Assembly: GCA_964017155.1 (NCBI GenBank)
Contig: OZ024857.1
Location: 33,404,542 to 33,468,541, forward strand
Source of the DNA: Oasisia sp. SBJ-2009
Lineage: Eukaryota > Annelida > Polychaeta > Sabellida > Siboglinidae
Length of the DNA stretch: 64,000 bases
Reading direction: 5' to 3'
The notes under the pieces are model-generated. The model worked only from the letters and a program-made list of their open reading frames with translations. It was not told the DNA's origin and did no database searches. How positions within the stretch are numbered: the first letter of the stretch is position 1; each line of letters starts with the position of its first letter. This document shows positions 21,049 through 33,618 of the stretch, in pieces. The translations under genes and the position numbers were made by a program.

Positions 21049-23580
21049 CACGCGGATGAGAATGACTTATATGAATTGTCTGAGACACGCGCGTAGGAGA
21101 CTGACTTATATGAATAGACTGAGATATACGCGGAAGAGACATACTTATGTGAATAGAGGTAGATACACACGGACGATGCAGACTGATATAAATCTATGTA
21201 GATACACGCGGACGAGTCTGACATGAATAGACTGAAATACGCGCGGACGAGACAGACTTATATGAATAGACGTAGATACACGCGGACGAGACTAATTTAT
21301 ATGAATAGACAGCAATACACTCGGACCAGACAGACTCAAATGAATAGACGTAGATACACGCAGACGAGACTGTGTTATATATGTAGACATAGATACACGA
21401 GGACGAGACTGACTTGTATATGAATAGACTGAGATACGCGCGGACGAGACAGACGTAGATGAAGGACTTAGATACACGCGGCCGAGCTGCCTTCTAAGTA
21501 TAGACTTAGTTACACGCGGATTGAGAGTAAGTGATATGAATTGACGTAGATGTTTGCGGACGAGCCAGATTTTTTGAATAGACGTGGATACACGTATAGG
21601 AGTCAGATTGGTATGAATAGGCGTAGATACATGCGGACGAGGTAGAGTTATATGAATAGATGGAGATACAAGCGGACGAGACATTTTAATATGAAAAGAC
21701 GTAGATACATGCGGACGATACAGACTAATAAGAATACACGTAGATACACGCGGAAGAGACTGACCTATAAATAGACATACCCGGGTAAATACATGCGGAC
21801 GACACAGATTTATACGTAGAGACGTAGATACATGCGGAAGAGACACACTTCTATGAATAGACGTAGATGCACGTGGACGAGACAGACTTATTTTATATAT
21901 ACGAGACACAAGCGGACAAGACAGACATATATGAATAGACGTAGATACACGCGGACAAGACTGACTTATACGAGTGAACATAGATTCACGCGGACGAGAC
22001 AGATTGATATGGAAAGACAAACTTAGATACACGCGGACGCGACTGACATGTATGAATAGACTTAAATAAAGGCGGAGTAGACTGACTGAAATGAATAGAC
22101 TTAAATACATGCGGACGAGACAGAGTTATATGAATATACATATATACAAGCAGACGAGACTGACGTGTATGAATAGATGTAGATACTCGCGGAAAAGTCA
22201 GACTTATATGAATAAACATGGATACACGCGGATGATATAAGAAGAGACGTAGATACACGCGGAAGAGACTGACTGATGTTTATAGACTTAGATAAACGCG
22301 GACGACACTGACTTATATGAATGGACTCAGACACACGGGAAGAGAGTGATTTATATGAACACACTTATATACACGCGCACGAGATTGACTTATGTGAATA
22401 GACTTAGATACACGCGGACGAGACTGACTTAAATGAATTGACAGGTAAACGCGGACGATACAAGACTTGTGTCAATACCAGTAGATACAGGCGTGTGAGA
22501 TATATTGATATGAATGGACGTAGATACACGCGGACGAGACTGACCGATATAAATAGACTTAGATACATGCCGAAGAGACTGACTTGTGTGAACAGACTTA
22601 AATACACGCGACTGAGACTGATTTCTAAAAATAGACTTAGATACACGCGGACGAGACTGACTTATATGAATAGACTTAGAAAAACGCAGATAAGACATAT
22701 TTTCATGAATAGACTTAGGTACCCGCGGACGAGACTGACTTATATGAATTACCGTAGATACACGAGGACGAGACAGACTAATATGAATATACGTAGATAC
22801 ACGAGGACGATACTGACGTATATGAATAGATGTAGATACACGTGGATAAGACGGACATGTATGAATAAACATAGATACACGCGGACGGTAGAGACTTATA
22901 CAAAGACCCGTAGATACACTCGGACGAGACGAGAGTTATATCAATAGACTTGGATACACGCGGAAGAGACTGACTGGTAGGAATAGGCTTAAATACACGC
23001 GACTGAGACTGACTGATATGCATAGACTTAGATATACGCGGACGAGACTGGCTTATATGAATAGACTTAGATAAACCCGGACGAGACTGACTTTGGTGAT
23101 TAAACTTAGATAAACCCGCACGAGACTGACTTTGGTGAATAGACTTAGATACACGCGGACCAGACTGACATATATGAATAGTCGTAGATACACGCGGACG
23201 AAACAGACTAATATGAATAGATGTAGATATACGCGGACGAAACTGTCTGATATGAATAGACATAGATTAACGCGGACGAGTCTGACTGATATGAATAGAT
23301 TTAGTTACACGCGAACGAGACTGCTGATCTGAATAGATCTATATACTCGCGGACGAGTCTGACTTATATGAATTGACGTAGAAACAGGCGGACGAGTCAG
23401 ACTGATAAGAAAAGAGTTAGAAACATGCGGATGAGACAGATTGATATTAATAGACGTAAATACACGCGGTCGATACAAACTAATATCAACACACTGAGAT
23501 ACACGCGGACGAAACTGAATTATGAATAGATGTAGAAAATGCGGACGAGACAGACTCATATAAATAGATGTAGATACATG
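21049..23580 (+). repeat. Satellite A 39-bp minisatellite tract, unit 5
   Basis: About 65 monomers, sister of unit 3. It lacks the ACTGCTGATATCAATAGATT monomer that precedes GACTTAAATGAATTGAC in units 1-4, and has an additional GACTGGTAGGAATAGGC monomer near 22973. Confidence 0.92.
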
Positions 23581-23891
23581 CTCCACCCCACTGCAAGTGC
23601 TAGACGTGTTAACGAAGTGCTAGTTTCAATTAAGTATTTCTGCCAGTTTTAGTCGGTCTTAATAGTGACTCTTATGATCATATACGTGTTGATCACCTTA
23701 CGAATACACGTTCACGTGACATCTTTCATTAGGCCGAGCCGATGTGAAAGATTTTAAGTATTTTAATATTTAGCTGGTTGTTTGGGCCTTTTATCGCCCA
23801 ACGGGTGACTCTACCAGGTAAGCGAACACTAGTTAATAGCAATAACATCAGCTTAGCTGTAACCAATTTTACCGGTTCCGCCTGAACAACC

Positions 23892-24490
23892 ATGGACAAC
23901 GACTCTTGCCCGGTGGCTAACAGTTCAGGTGAAAACTGTTGCGGATCACCTGTACTGCCGCCAGTAGACGTCATTTGTGACCCGGTGAGTGACAAGTCAA
24001 GAAAAGCTCGCCGGAAAACTGCGAAACATAAGCACGCAGACAACTGGAAATACTGCGTGAAGACCTGCATACTCAACGGCAAGGACAACCATCAAATGGA
24101 TCAATGTCATCTGTGCCAGGCGTGGGTGCACCCGGAGTGTTTCGGTGAAGACGATAAGGACATTATAGGCATTTGGTGCAGCGCGTCATGTCGTATGCTA
24201 CCGACATTCGTGAAGCGTCTACTCGAGAAGACGTCCCACCTCGAGGCGCTGTTCGGCAAACTCGAACGATCGAACCAACATCAGGCGCCATTCTCGCCGA
24301 TATCGAACAAATGATCGATGACGCGGCTAATACGGAAACAATCGACGAAATTGTCATCGACTGAGGAACTCACGAAACAACGAGTGAAGTAAGTGTAGCA
24401 AACATAAAAGAAAACATCTCACAACTACTGCGGTATGCGAAAACCGTGAAACCAACCATCCCGGTGAGCAGCGTATTGCCGTCGAAATAG
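23892..24490 (+). pseudogene. LINE ORF1 remnant with a true ATG (core 6)
   Basis: The only copy in which the frame opens with ATG, in the context AACCATGG, which is a good eukaryotic start. All other copies have GTG (or TTG in copy 7). The PHD frame runs 23892-24314 with all eight ligands. Glu at the FVERLL position is Lys here. After the 169-bp deletion the esterase remnant is out of frame and meets TGA at 24362-24364. If transcribed, it could encode a 140-residue PHD/coiled-coil protein; there is no sign of a dedicated promoter. Confidence 0.75.
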
Positions 24491-24746
24491 AAGTTATACA
24501 AAAAAGGGCTTTAAAGTGTATTTTTCCTGGATTGGGTTACGCGGAGATACTCAGACGTGTTAACCTGGATACGTTGAATGTAAGACGGGACAGCACTTGT
24601 CAAAAATATTTTATTAAAATTAAAGTCGGCACACGTAGATAAAATGTTCTGTTGCCTAAAGAAAGTCATTCCATGTATAATATTACTAGAACGAATAGAT
24701 CACGTAACTCCTTTTTATCCTGTGGGCTTTATACAAATGTCAGTAA
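24490..24746 (+). pseudogene. LINE ORF2 C-terminus remnant (core 6)
   Basis: Shared TAA plus a 2-bp insertion (TTTATCCTGTGGG) like copy 3. Confidence 0.7.
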
Positions 24747-24893
24747 AGAGGCAATTAGGACGGTATTATTTGCGGTATCAAATGTATTTCTATTGTATTT
24801 GTATGATATTTTGATGAGTTATTTGTAACCTGTAACATGTACTATGCCAATCCAACTCAGTTGAGTTGCTAGTCAAAGTTGTGTGTAATTATT

Positions 24894-25928
24894 ACACGCG
24901 GATGAGAATGACATGAATTGTCTGAGACACGCGCGGAGGAGACTGACTTATATGAACAGACTGAGATATAAGCGGAAGAGACATACTTATGTGAATAGAG
25001 GTAGATACACACGGACGATGCAGACTGATATAAATCTATGTAGATACACGCGGACGAGTCTGACATGAATAGACTGAAATACGCGCCGCGCGGACGAGAC
25101 AGACTTATATGAATAGACGTAGATACACGCGGACGAGACTAATTTATATGAATAGACAGCAATACACTCGGACCAGACAGACTCAAATGAATAGACGTAG
25201 ATACACGCAGACGAGACTGAGCTATATATATATAGACATAGATACACGAGGACGAGACTGACTTGTATATGAATAGACTGAGATACGCGCGGACGAGACA
25301 GACGTAGATGAAGGACTTAGATACACGCGGCCGAGCTGCCTTCTAAGTATAGACTTAGTTATACGCGGATTGGGAGTAAGTGATATGAATTGACGTAGAT
25401 GTTTGCGGACGAGCCAGATTTTTTGAATAGACGTGGATACACGTATGGGAGTCAGGTTGGTATGAATAGGCGTAGATACACGCGGACGAGGTAGAGTTAT
25501 ATGAATAGATGGAGATACAAGCGGACGAGACATTTTAATATGAAAAAACGTAGATACATGCGGACGATACAGACTAATAAGAATACACGTAGATACACGC
25601 GGAAGAGACTGACCTATAACTAGACATACCCGGGTAAATACATGCGGACGACACATATTTATACGTAGAGACGTAGATACATGCGGAAGAGACACACTTC
25701 TATGAATAGACGTAGATGCACGTGGACGACACAGACTTATTTTATATATACGAGACACAAGCGGCAAGACAGACATATATGAATAGACGTAGTTACACGC
25801 GGACAAGACTGACTTATAAAGAGTAAACGTAAATACATGCGGACGAGACATAGTTATATGAATAGACATAGTTTCACGCGGACGATTCAGACTTATATGA
25901 AGAGACGTAGATACACGCGGATGAGAAT
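24894..25928 (+). repeat. Satellite A minisatellite, truncated tract at the satellite B border
   Basis: About 26 monomers, then an abrupt change to satellite B after ACGCGGATGAG. It carries private variants AAGCGGCAAGAC (25759-25770) and AGTAAACGTAAATACATGC (25822-25840), which reappear in reverse complement just right of satellite B. Confidence 0.9.
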
Positions 25929-28180
25929 GGCTTTTCGCTCGTTAGAAGCGTTTTCCCCTTTGGGAGCCACGTTTTTGCTCGGTATAAGCTTTTTCGAATT
26001 TGCTTGGCAGCTTTTCTGTCGGCAAAGGCATACTTGTCTGCAAGCGAAGTTTTCGCTCGGGGAACGCTTTTCGTGCCTCGGAAAGGCGAAAACGTTTTTT
26101 ATCCAGAGAAAATATCGCTCACATAGGCGAAAGTCAGTTTGTCGCTCGCAAAGGCGATAAAGCTATTCCAGCGAAGACGTCTGTCGGAAATGTTAAAACG
26201 TTTTTGCTGAGCTTCGAGTTTCGATCGCAAAAGCGAAAACGCTTTTACGTAGTGAAAATATCGTTTGAAATGGCGCCATAAAAACGCCATAACCGAGTGA
26301 AAGCGCCTTTACCTTTAAGACGTCCTGGTAAAGGCAAAAATGAATTTACCGAGCGATAATGTAGCTCGCAAAGTTGAAAAGGCGTTTACCGAGCAAAAAC
26401 GACGCTCGCAAAGACGAAAAAGCTTTTACCGAAAGAAAACTTTGGTCGCAAAGGCGAAAATGTGTTTACTGAGCGACGTTTTCCCTTTTTTGACTTTGCC
26501 AGACAGATTTTGTGTCGGTAAAGGTGTCTTTGCGAGCCAGGTTTTCGCTCGGTGAACGCTTTTTCGCCTTTTCGTGCGTTGGAAAGGCGAAACAGTTTTC
26601 TATCGAGCGAAAATGTCGTTAACAAAGGCGAAAGTCAGTTTTATCCAGCGAAAACATCGCTCGCAAAGGCGAAAACTGGACTACCCAGCTAAAACGTCGC
26701 TCGCAAAGGCGTATACACGTTTATCAAGGTAAACTTGGAACGGAAAATCGGAAACGCGTTTACAGATATAAAACGTCACTTGCAATGTCGAAAAACGCTT
26801 TTTCCTAGGCAAAAATGTCGCTCGCAAAGTCAAAAACGCGTTTACCCATTGAAAACGTGTCTACCGCGCAGTGGCACCTTTACCGAGCGAAAACGTTGCA
26901 CGCAAAGGCACAAACGCGTTATCCAAACGAAAACTTGTCTACCGAGCGTAAACCGAACGAAAACGTTGTTGACAAAGGCGAAAACTAGTTTATCGAGAAA
27001 AAGCGAGGCAAGGAAAGGCGAAAAAATGTTTCCCAAGCGAATACGCGTCTATACGGCGAAAACGCACTAACCGGGCGAAAAGTCGTTTTTTTTAGATCGA
27101 AGACTTCTCTCGGAAAAGTGAAACCGCGTTCGCCGAGTTAATATATTCCTTGCAAAGGCGAAATCGCGATTACCAAGCGAAAACGCGTTCCCGGAGCTTG
27201 CAAAGGCGATAATGCTGTATCCCGAGCGTAGACGTCGCTCGCAAAGGCGAACAAGTTTCTGACGAGCTTAGACTTCGGTCGCAAAGGCGAAAACGCTTTT
27301 ACCTAGCGAAAATAACGTTTTTAAAGACGAAAATGGGAATACCGAGCGAAAACGCCATAACCGACCGAAAACGCGTTTACCAAGCAAAGACGTCCCTCGC
27401 AAAGGTAAAAAGGCGTTTACCGAGCAAATACGACGCTCGCAGACGTTCCCCGAGCTAAAATCGTCGCTTGCAAAGAAAGGCGATACCGAGCGAAGACGTC
27501 GATCGCAAAGGCGAAAACGCTTATTATTGTCTGCTAGCGAAGTTTTAGCTCGGGGAACGCGTTTTCGCCTTTCCGTGCGTCGGAAAGGCGAAAATGTTTT
27601 TTATCGAGCCAAAATATCGCTCACCCTTTGTGAAATCAGTTTATCGAGCGAAAACGTCTCTCGCATAGGCGATAAAGCTATTCCGAGCGAAGACGTCGCT
27701 CGCAAAGGTTAAAACGTTTCTGCCGAGCGAAAGCGAATACGCTTTAACGTAGTAAAAATATCGTTTGCAAGGGCGAAAATTCGTTTACCGAGCGAAAACG
27801 CCATAACCGAGTGAAAGCGCCTTTACCAAGAGAAGACGTCCTGGTAAAGGTAAAAATGAATTTACCGAGCGAAAATGTAGCTCGCAAAGTTGAAAAGGCG
27901 TTTCCCGAGCAAAAGCGACGCTCGCAAAAACGAAAAAACTTTTACCGAACAAATACTTCGCTCGGAAAGGCGAAAACGCGTTTACCGAGCTAATACAATC
28001 CTCGCAAAGGCGAAATCGCGTTTATCTAACGAAAACATACCCCGGAAAGGCGGAAACGTTTCTACAGAGCGAAGACGTCGGACGCAAAGGCGAAAACGTT
28101 TGTGCCGATCTTAAACTTCGATCGCAAAGGCGAAAACACTTTTATCTAGCGAAAATAACGTTTGCAAAGGCGAAAATGCG
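25929..28180. repeat. Satellite B, 40-bp repeat, mixed orientation (segment 1)
   Basis: A different tandem repeat of 40 bp. The centre of the monomer reads GAGCGAAAACGTCGCTC, followed by GCAAAGGCGAAAACGCGTTTA. It is mostly forward, with short reversed stretches at about 25929-26075, 26480-26575 and 27530-27575. Turn-back points are hairpin-like, for example 27562-27594 (TTTTCGCCTTTCCG and its reverse complement, 5-nt loop). Open frames with Lys/Arg-rich 40-residue periodicity arise from three monomers read in rotating phase. No gene is seen. Confidence 0.88.
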
Positions 28181-29455
28181 TTTACAGAGCGAAAACGCGA
28201 TAATCGAGCGAAAACGCCTTTACCAAGCGAAGACGTACCTCGCAAAGTTGAAAAGGCGTTTACTGAGCAAAAACGAAGCTCGCAAAGACGAGAAAGCTAT
28301 TACCGAACGAAAATGTGTTTACTGAGCGACGTTTTCCCTTTTTTAACTTTGCCAGACAGATTTTCTGTCGGTAAAGATGTTATTGTCTTTGCGCGGCAAG
28401 TTTTCGCTCGGTGAACGCCTTTTCACCTTTTCGTGCGTTGGAAAGGCGAAAAAGTTTTTTATCGAGCGAAAATGTCGTTAACAAAGGCGAAAATCCGTTT
28501 ATCCAGCGAAAACATCGCGAAAACTGGACTACCCAGCTAAAACGTCGCTCGCAAAGGCTTATTCGCGTTTAGCGAGGGAAAACGTAGCAAGCAAAATCGA
28601 AAATGCGTTTACAGATTTAAAACGTGTCTACCAAGCGGAAACACCTCTACCGAGCGAAAACGTTTCTCGCAAATGCACAAACGCGTAAACCGAACGAAAA
28701 CGTAGTTGACAATGGCGAAAACGTGTTTATCGAGAGAAAGCGAGGCAAGGAAAGGCGAAAAAACATTTCCCGAGCGAATACGCGTCTATATAGCGAAAAC
28801 GTACTAACCGGGCGAAAAATAGTTTTTTTCAGATCGAAGACTTCGCTCGGAAAGGCGAAAACGCGTTTACCGAGCTAATATTTTCGTTGTAAAGGCGAAA
28901 TCGCGTTTACCAAGCGAAAACGCGTTCCCCGAGCTAAAAACGTCGCTTGCAAAGGCGATAACGCTTATACCGAGCGAAGGCGTCGCTTCCAAAGGCGATA
29001 ACGTTTCTGCCGATCTTAACCTTCGATCGCAAAGGCGAAAACGCATTTACCGAGCGAAAATGTAGAACACAAAGTTCAAAAGGCATTTACCGAGCAAAAA
29101 TGACCCTCGCAAAGGCGAAAAAGATTTTACCGAACGAAAACTTCGGTCGCAAAGGCGAAAATATGTTTACTGAGCGACGTTTTCCCTTTTTTGACTTTGC
29201 CAGACAGATTTTCTGTCGGTAACGCTGTTATTGTCTTTGCGAGCCAAGTTTTCGCTCGGTGAACGCCTTTTCGCCTTTATCGAGCGAAGACGTCGCACGC
29301 AAAGGCGAAAACGTTTCTGCCGATCTTAAACTTCGAAAACGCTTTTACCTAGCGAAAATAACGTTTGAAAAGGCGAAAATGCGTTTTCTGAGCGAAAACC
29401 CCATAACCGACCGAAAATGCCTTTACCAAGCGAAGACATCCCTCGCAAAGGGACG
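28181..29455 (+). repeat. Satellite B 1275-bp block, first copy
   Basis: Nearly the same sequence as the following block; homologous points such as TTTACAGAGCG lie at 28181 and 29456. It contains reversed stretches near 28330-28435 and 29175-29275 that were duplicated with the block. Confidence 0.88.
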
Positions 29456-30756
29456 TTTACAGAGCGAAAACGCGATAATCGAGCGAAAACGCCTTTACCA
29501 AGCGAAGACGTACCTCGCAAAGTTGAAAAGGCGTTTACTGAGCAAAAACGAAGCTCGCAAAGACGAGAAAGCTATTACCGAACGAAAATGTGTTTACTGA
29601 GCGACGTTTTCCCTTTTTTAACTTTGCCAGACAGATTTTCTGTCGGTAAAGATGTTATTGTCTTTGCGCGGCAAGTTTTCGCTCGGTGAACGCCTTTTCA
29701 CCTTTTCGTGCGTTGGAAAGGCGAAAAAGTTTTTTATCGAGCGAAAATGTCGTTAACAAAGGCGAAAATCCGTTTATCCAGCGAAAATATCGCGAAAACT
29801 GGACTACCCAGCTAAAACGTCGCTCGCAAAGGCTTATTCGCGTTTAGCGAGGGAAAACGTAGCAAGCAAAATCGAAAATGCGTTTACAGATTTAAAACGT
29901 GTCTACCAAGCGGAAACACCTCTACCGAGCGAAAACGTTTCTCGCAAATGCACAAACGCGTAAACCGAACGAAAACGTAGTTGACAATGGCGAAAACGTG
30001 TTTATCGAGAGAAAGCGAGGCAAGGAAAGGCGAAAAAACATTTCCCGAGCGAATACGCGTCTATATAGCGAAAACGTACTAACCGGGCGAAAAATAGTTT
30101 TTTTCAGATCGAAGACTTCGCTCGGAAAGGCGAAAACGCGTTTACCGAGCTAATATTTTCGTTGTAAAGGCGAAATCGCGTTTACCAAGCGAAAACGCGT
30201 TCCCCGAGCTAAAAACGTCGCTTGCAAAGGCGATAACGCTTATACCGAGCGAAGGCGTCGCTTCCAAAGGCGATAACGTTTCTGCCGATCTTAAGCTTCG
30301 ATCGCAAAGGCGAAAACGCATTTACCGAGCGAAAATGTAGAACACAAAGTTCAAAAGGCATTTACCGAGCAAAAATGACCCTCGCAAAGGCGAAAAAGAT
30401 TTTACCGAACGAAAACTTCGGTCGCAAAGGCGAAAATATGTTTACTGAGCGACGTTTTCCCTTTTTTGACTTTGCCAGACAGATTTTCTGTCGGTAACGC
30501 TGTTATTGTCTTTGCGAGCCAAGTTTTCGCTCGGTGAACGCCTTTTCGCCTTTATCGAGCGAAGACGTCGCACGCAAAGGCGAAAACGTTTCTGCCGATC
30601 TTAAACTTCGAAAACGCTTTTACCTAGCGAAAATAACGTTTGAAAAGGCGAAAATGCGTTTTCCGAGCGAAAACCCCATAACCGACCGAAAATGCCTTTT
30701 TGGTAAAGGCATTTTCGGTCGGTTATGGTTGCGAAGACATCCCTCGCAAAGGGACG
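29456..30756 (+). repeat. Satellite B 1275-bp block, second copy with palindrome
   Basis: Tandem copy of the preceding block, longer by 26 bp. Part of the excess is the 24-bp perfect inverted repeat at 30676-30728, absent from the first copy. A partial third copy starts at 30757. Confidence 0.88.
30676..30728. repeat. 24-bp perfect inverted repeat
   Basis: Arms 30676-30699 and 30705-30728 (CCATAACCGACCGAAAATGC at the outer end of the left arm) with a 5-nt spacer TTGGT. Confidence 0.9.
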
Positions 30757-32430
30757 TTTACAGAGCGAAAACGCGATAATCGAGCGAAAACGCCTTTACC
30801 AAGCGAAGACGTACCTCGCAAAGTTGAAAAGGCGTTTACTGAGCAAAAACGAAGCTCGCAAAGACGAGAAAGCTATTACCGAACGAAAACGTCGGTCGCA
30901 AAGGCGAAAATGTGTTTACTGAGCGACGTTTTCGCTCGGTTAGCGCATTTTTCGCTCGGTAGACGCGTTTTCGCCTGAGCGAGCGACGCTTTCTGTCGGT
31001 AAACACGTATTCGTTCGGAAAACGCGTATTAGCTCGGTAAGCGCTTTTTCTCGTTTACGTTTTCGCTTCGCTCGCCTTTGCGAGCCACGTTTTCGCTCAG
31101 TAGACTCGTTTTCGAATTTGCGAGGCAGCTTTTCGCTCCATAAACCGTTTTTTGACTTTGCCAGCCAGGTTTTCTGTCGGTAAAGGCATTATTGTCTGTT
31201 AGCGAAGTTTCCGCTCGGGGAACGCGTTTTCGCCTTTGCGTGCATCGGAAAGGCGAAAACGTTTTTTATCAAGCGAAACAATCGCTCACATAGGCAAAAA
31301 TCCGTTTATCGAGCAAAAACGTCGCCCGCAAAGGCGATAAAGCTATTCAGAGCGAAGACGTCGCTCGCAAAGGTGAAAACGTTTCTGCCGATCTTAACCG
31401 TCGATCGCAAAGGCGAAAACGCTTTTACCTAGCGAAAATAACGTTTGCAAAGGCGAAAATGCGTTTACATAGCGAAAACGCCATAACCGAGCGAAAACGC
31501 CTTTACCAAGCGAAGACGTACCTCGCAAAGGCAAAAATGCATTTACCGAGCGAAAATGTACCTCGCAAAGTTGAAAAGGCGTTTTCCGAGCAAAAACGAC
31601 GCTCGCAAAGACGAGAAAGCTATTACCGAACGAAAACGTCGGTCGCAAAGGCGAAAATGTGTTTACTGAGCGACGTTTTCGCTCGGTTAGCGCATTTTTC
31701 GCTCGGTAGACGCGTTTTCGCCTGAGCGAGCGACGCTTTCTGTCGGTAAACACGTATTCGTTCGGAAAACGCGTATTAGCTCGGTAAGCGCTTTTTCTCG
31801 TTTACGTTTTCGCTTCGCTCGCCTTTGCGAGCCACGTTTTCGCTCAGTAGACTCGTTTTCGAATTTGCGAGGCAGCTTTTCGCTCCATAAACCGTTTTTT
31901 GACTTTGCCAGCCAGGTTTTCTGTCGGTAAAGGCATTATTGTCTGTTAGCGAAGTTTCCGCTCGGGGAACGCGTTTTCGCCTTTGCGTGCATCGGAAAGG
32001 CGAAAACGTTTTTTATCAAGCGAAACAATCGCTCACATAGGCAAAAATCCGTTTATCGAGCAAAAACGTCGCCCGCAAAGGCGATAAAGCTATTCAGAGC
32101 GAAGACGTCGCTCGCAAAGGTGAAAACGTTTCTGCCGATCTTAACCGTCGATCGCAAAGGCGAAAACGCTTTTACCTAGCGAAAATAACGTTTGCAAAGG
32201 CGAAAATGCGTTTACATAGCGAAAACGCCATAACCGAGCGAAAACGCCTTTACCAAGCGAAGACGTACCTCGCAAAGGCAAAAATGCATTTACCGAGCGA
32301 AAATGTACCTCGCAAAGTTGAAAAGGCGTTTTCCGAGCAAAAACGACGCTCGCAAAGACGAGAAAGCTATTACCGAACGAAAACGTCGGTCGCAAAGGCG
32401 AAAATGTGTTTACTGAGCGACGTTTTCGCT
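30757..32430. repeat. Satellite B 747-bp tandem blocks
   Basis: After a partial third copy of the 1275-bp block, a 747-bp unit is repeated about twice. The turn point GAGCGACGTTTTCGCTC lies at 30921, 31668 and 32415, each 747 bp apart. Each unit has a forward and a reversed half, so the block as a whole is a repeated fold-back. The antisense and sense frames here are repeat products. Confidence 0.87.
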
Positions 32431-33302
32431 CGGTAAACGCGTTTTCGGATTTTCGGTCTTCGATTTCGCTCGATTAACTAGTTTTCGCATTTGTTTGTGA
32501 CGTTTGCGCTCGGGTAACGCATTTTTTGTTCGATAGACGCGTTTTAACTTGTGCGAGCGACGTTTTCAGTCGGTAAAAGCGTTTTTCCCTTTGCGAGCTA
32601 CGTTTTCGCTCGGTAAAAGCGTTTTCGAATTTGCGAGGCAGCTTTTCGCTCCTAAACCCATTTTTCAGCCAGCCACATTTTCTGTCGGTAAAGGCGTTAT
32701 TGTCTTTGCGAGCCAACTTTTCGCCTTTGAGTGCGTCGATAAGGCGAGACAGTTTTTATCGAGCGGAACTGTCGTTAACAAAGGCGAAAATCCGTTTATC
32801 GAGCGAAAACTTCGCTCGCAAAGGCGAAAACGCGACTATCCAGCTAAAACGTCGCTCCCAAAGGGGTATACACGTTTATCAAGGTAAACTTGAAACGGAA
32901 AATCGGAAACGCGTTTACAGATATAAAACGTCACTTGCAATGTCGAAAAACGCTTTTTCCTAGGCGAAAATTTCGCTCGCAAAGTCGAAAACGTGCACGC
33001 GGTGGCACCTTTACCGAGCAAAACGTTGCACGCAAAGGCACAAAGGCGTTAACCGAACGAAAACTTGGCTGACAAAGGCGAAAACCTGTTTATCGAGACA
33101 AAGCGATGCAAGGAAAAGCGAAAAAGCGTTTCCCGAGCGAATACGCATTTTCGCTATATAAATAGCGAAAACGCGCTAACCGGGCGTTTTTTTCCGAGGG
33201 AAGACCGCTCGGAAAGGCGAAAACGCGTTTATCTGAAGAAAACGTGTCCCGGAAAGGCGGAAACGCTTTTTACAGAGCGAAGAAATCGCACGCAAAGGCG
33301 AA
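32431..33302. repeat. Satellite B, diverged monomers
   Basis: Reversed to about 32735 and then forward 40-bp monomers. It includes a short self-complementary TTTTCGCTATATAAATAGCGAAAA near 33148-33171. No gene is seen. Confidence 0.8.
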
Positions 33303-33618
33303 AACGTTTCTGCCGATCTTAAATTTCGATCGCAAAGGCGAAAACACTTTACCTAGCGAAAATAACGTTTGCAAAGCGAAACGCGTTCCCCGAGCTAATA
33401 ACGTCGCTTGCAAAGCCGATAACGCTTATACCGAGCGAAGATGTCGCTCGCAAAGGCGAACACGTTTCTGCCGATCTTAAATTTCGATCGCAAAGGCGAA
33501 AACACTTTACCTAGCGAAAATAACGTTTGCAAAGCGAAACGCGTTCCCCGAGCTAATAACGTCGGTTGCAAAGCCGATAACGCTTATACCGAGCGAAGAT
33601 GTCGCTCGCAAAGGCGAA
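33303..33618 (+). repeat. Satellite B 158-bp direct duplication
   Basis: 33303-33460 and 33461-33618 are almost identical 158-bp units (four monomers, two shortened), as shown by AAATTTCGATCGCAAAGGCG recurring 158 bp apart. Confidence 0.85.

Larger units (their letters stand above)
23581..24893 (+). repeat. Satellite A core copy 6 (last of the left arm)
   Basis: 1313 bp; 3' half shares with copy 3 the AAAGTCATTCC and GTAACATGTACTATGCC variants. Confidence 0.92.

Noticed and set aside
26735..27070. Lys/Arg-rich frames of 60-170 codons throughout satellite B
   Set aside because: They follow the 40-bp monomer in rotating phase, flip strand whenever the repeat flips, and have no conserved ends.
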